Source: CAVQCJ01 sp963849365
Lineage (GTDB): Bacteria; Actinomycetota; Actinomycetes; Prado026
Direction of reading: 5' to 3'
NCBI GenBank assembly: GCA_963849365.1
Contig: CAWKHA010000001.1
Coordinates: forward strand, 62,001 to 126,000
Length of the DNA stretch: 64,000 nucleotides
Shown piece by piece: positions 58,276 to 64,000 of the stretch; positions within the stretch are counted from its first letter, which is position 1, and each line of letters begins with the position of its first letter. Both the position numbers and the translations under genes were made by a program. The notes below the pieces were generated by a model. The model did no database searches. It saw nothing but the letters and a program-made list of their open reading frames with translations, and had not been told where the DNA came from.

Positions 58276-58281
58276 GGTCGC

Positions 58282-58719
58282 ATGACCCGGATGACCCCGG
58301 AAGAGGTCTTCGAGCTCCTGTCCTCGGGCACCCGGACAGCCCATGCGGCCACGACCAGGGCTGACGGCAGCCCTCACGTCGCACCTGTCTGGTTCTCCGT
58401 CGACGGGACGCCGGAGGCCTTCGTCATCCACTTCACTACCAGCGCGTCCAGCGTCAAGGGCAGAACCTTGCGGCACGACAGTCGGGTCGCTCTCACTGTC
58501 GACGACCCGCACCCGCCGTTCGCGTTCGTGATCGTCGAGGGGGTCGCTGAGCTCAGCGAGGACCTCGACCAACTCCTGGCGATGGCCACCCGCCTCGGGG
58601 AGAAGTACATAGGCCCCGATCGGGCAGCCGAGTTCGGGAAACGCAACGCCGTCGCAGGTGAACTTCTCGTCACGGTCCATCCGGTGAACGTGATCGGGGA
58701 GAAGGACCTGACGGAGTGA
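58282..58719 (+). CDS. PPOX-class F420-dependent oxidoreductase
   Basis: A 145-residue split-barrel flavin/F420 enzyme. HAATTRADGSPHVAPVWFSV, FVIHFTTSASSVKGRTLRHD (the conserved Lys-Gly-Arg segment for cofactor phosphate), VALTVDDPHPPFAFVIVEG and the terminal helix GPDRAAEFGKRN are typical of the actinobacterial F420 subgroup. Substrate unknown. Confidence 0.85.
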   Translation: MTRMTPEEVFELLSSGTRTAHAATTRADGSPHVAPVWFSVDGTPEAFVIHFTTSASSVKGRTLRHDSRVALTVDDPHPPFAFVIVEGVAELSEDLDQLLAMATRLGEKYIGPDRAAEFGKRNAVAGELLVTVHPVNVIGEKDLTE

Positions 58720-58865
58720 GACGCCCGCATCGACCGCGCGCGTGATGTCGGTCTCGGCCGGCGGGTTACCTGTGTCGGGCGACCTCGAGCGGTCTCTCGA
58801 AACCCTTGCCTGCGGTGAGGGCGAAGAGTCATGATCATGTCGTCGGTCGAAGGAGGAGGAGAAGG

Positions 58866-59258
58866 ATGGCAGGCAGTCGAAGCGGCGTCGCCGTCGGTTT
58901 CACGATCTTCGCCGCGACTATGATGATCGTCCTCGGGGCATTCGAGGCGTTCCAGGGACTTGCGGCGGTCATCAAGAAGAACTATTTCGTGGTCACCGCC
59001 GACTATGTCTACAAGCTCAACGTCACGACCTGGGGGTGGATCCACCTCATCCTGGGGGTCGTCGTCGTCCTGGCCGGGCTCGCCCTGATCGGCGGCGCGT
59101 TCTGGGCTCGGATGGTCGGCGTGGTCCTGGCCGCGCTGGTCGCGGTAGGGAACTTCCTGTGGCTGCCGTACTACCCGATCTGGTCAGTCATCATCATCGC
59201 GACCTGCGTCGTCGTCATCTGGGCGCTCATCGCACACGGACACGAGATCGCCGAGTAG
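58866..59258 (+). CDS. four-span membrane protein (DUF7144-like)
   Basis: A 130-residue membrane protein. Spans cover AVGFTIFAATMMIVLGAFEA, WIHLILGVVVVLAGLALIGG, VGVVLAALVAVGNFLWLPYY and IIIATCVVVIWALIAHGHEI. YVYKLNVTTWGWIHLI is a recurring feature of this small actinobacterial family. A strong ribosome site (AGGAGGAGGAGAAGG) precedes ATG 58866. The 146 bp before it shows no other feature. Function unknown. Confidence 0.8.
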   Translation: MAGSRSGVAVGFTIFAATMMIVLGAFEAFQGLAAVIKKNYFVVTADYVYKLNVTTWGWIHLILGVVVVLAGLALIGGAFWARMVGVVLAALVAVGNFLWLPYYPIWSVIIIATCVVVIWALIAHGHEIAE

Positions 59259-59274
59259 GCGGACGGGGATCCCA

Positions 59275-60603
59275 TCACGTCGTGGCGCGTGCTGACCCGT
59301 CGGACTGCCCGGCCCCGGCGGCCCGGCTCTTCCAAACGATGTCGATGCCGATGCTGACCAGGACGATCGCTACCAGCGTCACCATGGACGCGGGCTCGTC
59401 GACGAGGGTGGTCACCACGAACAGGGCCAGGGCCAGGCCCGTGGTGAGGACTCCCAGCACGAGGAGGACGACGGAGGCGCCCGTGTCGCGGCGGATCCGC
59501 AGGTGCCCGATGGTGATGAGCATGAAGACGAGCAGGGCGACCGCGCTGCCGATGGACGCGATGGCGCTGAGGCTGAACCCGACCGCGAGGACCGCCGAGA
59601 CCATGGCGGTGACCAGGAGCCCGACCGGCACCCGGCCCCCCAGCCGACGGCCCATCACCGGCGGGAACTGGCCTTCTTTGGCGAGCTGCTCGGACAGCCC
59701 GGCCGCAGGATAGAGACCACCGTTGGTGGCGCCGGCCGTCGCGAACAGGCCGGTCACACTCATCAGCCAGTACCCGGCCCGGCCGAGGACTGGCTGGGCG
59801 GCGACCGCGAGCGCCGTACCACCGGACTCGATCACCTGGTCGACCGTGAGCGTCCCGAACACGCCGAGCGAGACTGCGACGTAGACGACCGTCGCGATTC
59901 CCAGAGCGAGGTACATGGCCTTCGGCAGGTCTCGCTGCGGGTTCCGCAGATCTTTGGCGGTGAAGGTGACGATGCCGAAGCCGAGGAAGGCGAAGAAGGT
60001 GAGCGCCACGCTGGAGAAGATGTCCTTGACAGGAGGGTAGTGGGACGGAGCGAGCAGCGACGGGTCCATGTTGGCAATCGTGACGACGGCGAACAAGGCC
60101 AGGATGCCGATGACGATGAAGACGATGACGCTCTGCGCCCGCGCCACCAACCCCGAGCCCACAACATTGACCGCGGACATCACAACGATGATGAGCGCGG
60201 CGAACACCTTCGCCCAGATCTTGTTCTCGCCTGCGAACAGCGCGCTGGCGTAGCTACCGAACGAGACCGCAACCATCGCCGTGATGATCGTGTTGACCCA
60301 GTAGATCATCCAGGCGAAGGTGCCGAGGAAGTGACCTTCGCCGAACCCGCGACGGACGTACTCCAGCATGCCCGCCGCAGATGGGTACTTTGCTCCCAGC
60401 TTGGCGAAGGAGTAGCCCTGGAAGCCTGCGATGATTCCGGCGAGGGCGAACGACAGCCAGACGGCGGCCCCGGCGACCTCGCCGGCGGCGCCGAGCAGAG
60501 AGAAGATGCCCGCACCCACCATGGCCGCGACGCCGATGAACGCAGCCTGGCGCCAACTGATGTACTGAGGCGCCTCGTCAGTTCGTTGCTCAATGTCCGT
60601 CAT
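59275..60603 (-). CDS. APC-family amino acid permease (second permease of the ADI operon)
   Basis: A 442-residue transporter with about 12 spans. The first helix holds AAMVGAGIFSLLGAAGEVAG, the APC substrate motif, and FLGFGIVTFTAKDLRNPQRD is the conserved sixth-span region. The C terminus is Ala/Gly-rich. It lies 44 bp downstream of arcB on the same strand, so amino acid import or arginine-ornithine-related exchange is likely. Substrate not certain. Confidence 0.87.
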   Translation of the reverse strand: MTDIEQRTDEAPQYISWRQAAFIGVAAMVGAGIFSLLGAAGEVAGAAVWLSFALAGIIAGFQGYSFAKLGAKYPSAAGMLEYVRRGFGEGHFLGTFAWMIYWVNTIITAMVAVSFGSYASALFAGENKIWAKVFAALIIVVMSAVNVVGSGLVARAQSVIVFIVIGILALFAVVTIANMDPSLLAPSHYPPVKDIFSSVALTFFAFLGFGIVTFTAKDLRNPQRDLPKAMYLALGIATVVYVAVSLGVFGTLTVDQVIESGGTALAVAAQPVLGRAGYWLMSVTGLFATAGATNGGLYPAAGLSEQLAKEGQFPPVMGRRLGGRVPVGLLVTAMVSAVLAVGFSLSAIASIGSAVALLVFMLITIGHLRIRRDTGASVVLLVLGVLTTGLALALFVVTTLVDEPASMVTLVAIVLVSIGIDIVWKSRAAGAGQSDGSARATT

Positions 60604-60647
60604 ACCCGATCCCCCGCTTGAGGAGAGCGTCAGCTGACCTTCGGCGC

Positions 60648-61652
60648 TCAGCCGAGGGTTGCGACCATCAGTGCTTTGATCGTGTGCAGCCGGTTCTCGG
60701 CCTGGTCGAAGGCGATGTTCGCGGGCGACGCGAAGACTTCGTCGGTGACCTCGAGCCCGCCGGTCATCCCGGTGTGTTCGGCGACGTCGGCGCCGACGAC
60801 CGTCCTGGTGTCGTGGAAGGCCGGCAGGCAGTGCATGAACTTGGCGTCCGGGTTGCCGGTGCGTGTCATCGCCGCGGCGTTGACCTGGTAGTCAGTCAGG
60901 TCCTTGACTCGCTGGGCCCAGACGTCCTTCGGCTCGCCCATCGACACCCACACGTCGGTGTGCACGAAGTCGGCGCCCCGGAGCCCTTCGTCGGGGTCGT
61001 CGGTCAGGGTGATGCGAGCCCCCGATGCCTCCGCCCGCTCACGCGCGGCGTCCTGGACGTCCTTGTCGGGCCACAGGTCCTTCGGCGCGCAGATCCGGAC
61101 GTCGGACCCCATGATCGAGCCCATCACCAGCAGGGATCGGCCCATGTTGAACCGGCCGTCACCCATGAAGCAGTACGCCACCTGGTCCAGCGGGCGGCCG
61201 CCGATGTGCTCGCTCATCGTCAGGAAGTCCGCGAGCATCTGGGTCGGGTGCCACTCGTCGGTCAGGCCGTTGTACACGGGCACGTCGGAGCCGTCGGCGA
61301 GCTCCTCGACGGTCGCCTGGGCCTTGCCGCGGAACTCGATGGCGTCGAACATCCGACACAGCACGCGCGCGGTGTCGCCCGCGGACTCCTTGTGGCCGAT
61401 CTGGGACGAGTCGGGGTCGAGATAGGTCACGTGCGCGCCCTGGTCGTAGGCGGCCACCTCGAACGCGCACCTGGTCCGCGTGGACGTCTTCTCGAAGATC
61501 AAGGCGATGTTCCGACCGGCCAGCGCACGGGTCTCGGTACGGATGTACTTGGCGCGCTTCAGGTCCCTGGCGAGATCAAGCAGGAACTGTAGCTCGGAGC
61601 GGGTGAAGTCCAGCTCCTTGAGGAAATGGCGGTGGTTCAGGTTCACCGGCAT
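60648..61652 (-). CDS. arcB: ornithine carbamoyltransferase, catabolic type
   Basis: Phosphorolysis of citrulline to ornithine and carbamoyl phosphate in the arginine deiminase pathway. The 334 residues have EKTSTRTRCAFE (carbamoyl phosphate binding), DEWHPTQMLADF (HPTQ) and MHCLPAFHD (HCLP), with DVWVSMGEP for ornithine. Catabolic role is inferred from the neighbouring arcA. The start at ATG 61652 is 31 bp after the arcA stop. Confidence 0.93.
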   Translation of the reverse strand: MPVNLNHRHFLKELDFTRSELQFLLDLARDLKRAKYIRTETRALAGRNIALIFEKTSTRTRCAFEVAAYDQGAHVTYLDPDSSQIGHKESAGDTARVLCRMFDAIEFRGKAQATVEELADGSDVPVYNGLTDEWHPTQMLADFLTMSEHIGGRPLDQVAYCFMGDGRFNMGRSLLVMGSIMGSDVRICAPKDLWPDKDVQDAARERAEASGARITLTDDPDEGLRGADFVHTDVWVSMGEPKDVWAQRVKDLTDYQVNAAAMTRTGNPDAKFMHCLPAFHDTRTVVGADVAEHTGMTGGLEVTDEVFASPANIAFDQAENRLHTIKALMVATLG

Positions 61653-61683
61653 GGCGCGGCACTCCTGTCAGAAGGCGAACGGG

Positions 61684-62913
61684 CTACGCGACGGGCTCGC
61701 GCTCGATGGGGCACGACATGCAGCGGGGCCCGCCTCGGCCCCGCCCCAGCTCCGACCCGGCGATCGTCACGATCTCGATCCCTTCCCGGCGCAGGAAGGT
61801 GTTGGTCGTGGTGTTGCGCTCGTAGCCGAAGATCACGCCCGGGGCCACGGCGAGGAAGTTGTTTCCGTCGTCCCACTGCTCGCGCTGCGCCCCCAGGATG
61901 TCGATCGGGGTGCGCAGCACGCGAAGCTTCTCCACCCCGATCGCGTCGGCCACCACTGGGAACAGCTCCTTGTTCTCCGTCACTCGGTAGTCGCCGTAGT
62001 CACCGACGGGCGTGAGGGTGAACGAGCGCAAGGTGTCGGGCAGGTAGGGGAAGACGCTGAACGCGTCGCGGTCGACCATCGTCATCGCCGTGTCCAGGTG
62101 CATGAACGCCCGCGTCTTGGGCAGCTCGACCGCGATGACCTTGTCGACCGATCCGTGCGCGAAGTACTGCCTGGCCAGGAACTCGACTCCCTGGGGCGTG
62201 GTGCGCTCGCCCATTCCCACCATCACGGCACCGTTGCCGATGACCAGGATGTCGCCGCCCTCGCAGTTGGCCGGATCGTGCACCTCGCTGTCGTTGCCGT
62301 AGTAGAAGTGCAGCGGCTGCTCCGCGTCGCGGAACATCGGGTGGAAGTTCCAGACCAGCCGGGAGTTGATGGTCTCCCGCTTGCGCGCGGGCTTCGACAT
62401 CGGGTTGACCGACAGCCCGTCGTAGACCCACGCCGAGTTGTCCCGTTGGAAGAGGTGGTTCGGAAGCGGCGCCAGCAGGAAGTCGTCGGGTTCGAGGTAC
62501 TCCATCAGCAGGCTGGACGGGTCGGACAGCGTCAGGTCGCGCTTGAGGACGCCGCCGATGAGTGCCTCCGCGAGCTGAGCGGCGGGGGCCTGGGCCACCA
62601 GCTCGTCCAGTGGCTTGTCGAGTGCCGGGCCGAAGCGGGTCGCCGTCGTCAGCTGGTCCTGGACGAACTCCCTCCCCCCGGGCTGGTCGAGGGCCTGGGC
62701 GAGCAGCTCGCCGAACAGGTGCACGGTGACGCCCTTGTCGCGCAGCTTCTGCACGAACGCGTCGTGCTCCTCGCGGGCACGTTGGGCCCACATCACGTCG
62801 TCGAACAGCAGCTCGTCGACGTTGGAAGGCGTCAGCCGGGTCAGCTCGAGCCCTGGCCGGTGGACGATGACCTGCCGGAGCGGCCCGACCTCTGAGCTCA
62901 CATGGAAGGTCAT
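61684..62913 (-). CDS. arcA: arginine deiminase
   Basis: Hydrolyses arginine to citrulline and ammonia. The 409 residues show the five-bladed fold: VGPLRQVIVHRPGLELTRLT, LFQRDNSAWVYDGLSV, CEGGDILVIGNGAVMVGMGE, FMHLDTAMTMVDRDAF (catalytic His and Asp), and GRGGPRCMSCPIERE with the nucleophilic Cys. ATG 62913 follows AAGGAGATGAGG. Its first bases overlap the permease stop (ATGA at 62910-62913). Confidence 0.96.
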   Translation of the reverse strand: MTFHVSSEVGPLRQVIVHRPGLELTRLTPSNVDELLFDDVMWAQRAREEHDAFVQKLRDKGVTVHLFGELLAQALDQPGGREFVQDQLTTATRFGPALDKPLDELVAQAPAAQLAEALIGGVLKRDLTLSDPSSLLMEYLEPDDFLLAPLPNHLFQRDNSAWVYDGLSVNPMSKPARKRETINSRLVWNFHPMFRDAEQPLHFYYGNDSEVHDPANCEGGDILVIGNGAVMVGMGERTTPQGVEFLARQYFAHGSVDKVIAVELPKTRAFMHLDTAMTMVDRDAFSVFPYLPDTLRSFTLTPVGDYGDYRVTENKELFPVVADAIGVEKLRVLRTPIDILGAQREQWDDGNNFLAVAPGVIFGYERNTTTNTFLRREGIEIVTIAGSELGRGRGGPRCMSCPIEREPVA

Positions 62914-64000
62914 GGCGACCTCATCTCCTTGACGGGAGTTACGTAAGGGGGGACAGGTTCCGGTTCGGTCATCCGGCTTCGCTGCGCCAGGTAGACCGGG
63001 ATGCCGAGGACGAACGCCACCCCGCAGAAGATGAACGGGAGCCACACCTTCCATGCCGCGGTCTCGCCGGTGTTCCGCGAGTACCAGATGAACAGGACGG
63101 AGAACACCACCGCGATCACGGCCACGGTGATGTCACGCGCGACGCGGGGGGTGTTCAGCTCACGGCCGTCCCGGATGCGCCACTTGATCTGCGCCAGCGC
63201 GGAGAACCCGTACGGGATGGCCGCGGTGATCCCGGACATGAACACCAAGGTGTTGAACACGGTGTAGCCGGCGCTCCCGATGTAGCTCACCACCGTGAAG
63301 GCGCTGGCCAGCAGCGTGGACACCACGATGCCGAACGCCGGCACCCCGCGTTTGGAGATCCGGCCGAACTGCTCAGGGAAGAGTCCGTCCTTGGCCGCCG
63401 CGTACGGCATCTCGGCGCAGATCATCGTCCAGCCGTTGAGCGCTCCGAACCCGGAGATGACAACAGCGACGCCCATCACGTAGCCCGCCCAGCTCCCCCC
63501 GAACATGGTGTTCACCGCGGTCGAGAAGGGGGCGTTGGAGTTCTGCAGCTCGTTGGTCGGAACCACGCCGAACACCACGAACAACGACAGCAGGTAGACC
63601 GCGGCGCACGCGAGCGTGCCGAGAGTGCTCGCCCGGGGCACGTTCCGGTCCGGGTCGCGGACCTTGCCCGCGGCCACGGCGGCACACTCCACGCCCAGAT
63701 AGCTGAACAGGCCCAGCGCCAACCCCGTCCCGACAGCGGAGACGTTCGACCCTCCGGACACGTTCCACGGGTGGAAGTTCGCCGTGTTGATGAAGAACAG
63801 CCCGATCAGCGACACCGCCGCCAGCGCGGCGAACTTCAAGATCGTTGTGATGACCTGCACCGAGGCCATCCCCGAGACCCCGTTGAGGTTGATCAAGGCC
63901 GGCAGCCAGAGCCCGACGAGGGCTATGAGGATCAGGGCCCACTTGGCCAGAGGCTCATTCGCCCCGCCCTTGGTCAGCAGGTACTCCACGTACAGGACCC
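62910..64000 (-). CDS. APC-family permease, probable arginine/ornithine antiporter (start outside window)
   Basis: The C-terminal part of a transporter with at least nine visible spans. SYLGVECAAVAAGKVRDPDR and VSGFGALNGWTMICAEMPYA are APC landmarks, and the C terminus is PVPPYVTPVKEMRSP. The gene runs off the right edge and its first spans are missing. It overlaps arcA and heads the operon. The location makes an arginine/ornithine exchanger (ArcD role) the best reading, although ArcD of other bacteria may belong to a different subgroup. Specificity unproven. Confidence 0.85.
   Translation of the reverse strand, partial: VLYVEYLLTKGGANEPLAKWALILIALVGLWLPALINLNGVSGMASVQVITTILKFAALAAVSLIGLFFINTANFHPWNVSGGSNVSAVGTGLALGLFSYLGVECAAVAAGKVRDPDRNVPRASTLGTLACAAVYLLSLFVVFGVVPTNELQNSNAPFSTAVNTMFGGSWAGYVMGVAVVISGFGALNGWTMICAEMPYAAAKDGLFPEQFGRISKRGVPAFGIVVSTLLASAFTVVSYIGSAGYTVFNTLVFMSGITAAIPYGFSALAQIKWRIRDGRELNTPRVARDITVAVIAVVFSVLFIWYSRNTGETAAWKVWLPFIFCGVAFVLGIPVYLAQRSRMTEPEPVPPYVTPVKEMRSP

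Overview
The window is high-GC DNA from the chromosome of an actinobacterium. The evidence is a complete Pup-proteasome system (arc/mpa, dop, pup, prcB, prcA, pafA, pafB, pafC), a mycothiol gene (mshC), F420-type oxidoreductases, and many start codons lying 6-8 nt after a TANNNT -10 box (leaderless transcripts). From about 0.6 to 49.9 kb the gene order parallels the Mycobacterium tuberculosis Rv2089c-Rv2137c region as I remember it: M24 peptidase, 5'-3' exonuclease, helY, tatC/tatA, pafC/pafB, pafA, prcA/prcB/pup, dop, arc, trmI, RecB nuclease, metH, PAC2, mshC, DUF3090, phosphatase, uppP. The intact conserved block, without mycobacterial signature genes, suggests a non-mycobacterial actinomycete. 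I cannot name the genus.

Layout: 0-2.2 kb, acyl-CoA dehydrogenase (cut by the window edge), M24 peptidase and a small alpha-beta barrel protein. 2.3-8.1 kb, exonuclease, acyl-ACP desaturase, HelY helicase and a lipid kinase. 8.1-13.2 kb, Tat translocase, PafBC regulators and two FKBP isomerases. 13.3-25.8 kb, pafA, a secreted peptidoglycan-binding protein, the proteasome core and Pup, then a four-gene electron-transfer cassette (apbE, haem-b membrane protein, NuoF-like flavoprotein, [3Fe-4S] ferredoxin, preceded by a small secreted protein) on the opposite strand, lying between pup and dop, then dop and arc. 26-33 kb, lipoprotein, TrmI, site-2 protease, RecB nuclease and a MacB/FtsX-type ABC transporter. 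33.2-36.5 kb, SDR, TetR, cupin, cNMP-binding protein and HAD phosphatase. 36.5-49.9 kb, metH, PAC2, mshC operon, CorA, UppP, LLM, aldo-keto reductase and small conserved genes. 51.35 kb, tRNA-Leu(GAG).

Immediately downstream of the tRNA gene are three modules: FAD monooxygenase A, paralogous FAD monooxygenase B, and a RelE/Phd-type toxin-antitoxin pair. Each is bounded by a repeat that resembles a decayed copy of the T-arm and acceptor 3' end of that tRNA. Fragments of an IS110-like transposase follow. This looks like an accessory island built at a tRNA attachment site, although no integrase is visible. From 55.2 kb to the end come an alpha/beta hydrolase, a CPBP protease, membrane proteins, an F420-type PPOX protein, and an arginine deiminase operon (permease-arcA-arcB-second permease) running off the right edge.

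The two most unusual things are the electron-transfer cassette between pup and dop, which keeps ApbE but seems to lack the FMN-binding acceptor domain, and the tRNA-derived repeat array. All family names come from reading motifs by eye. No database search was run.
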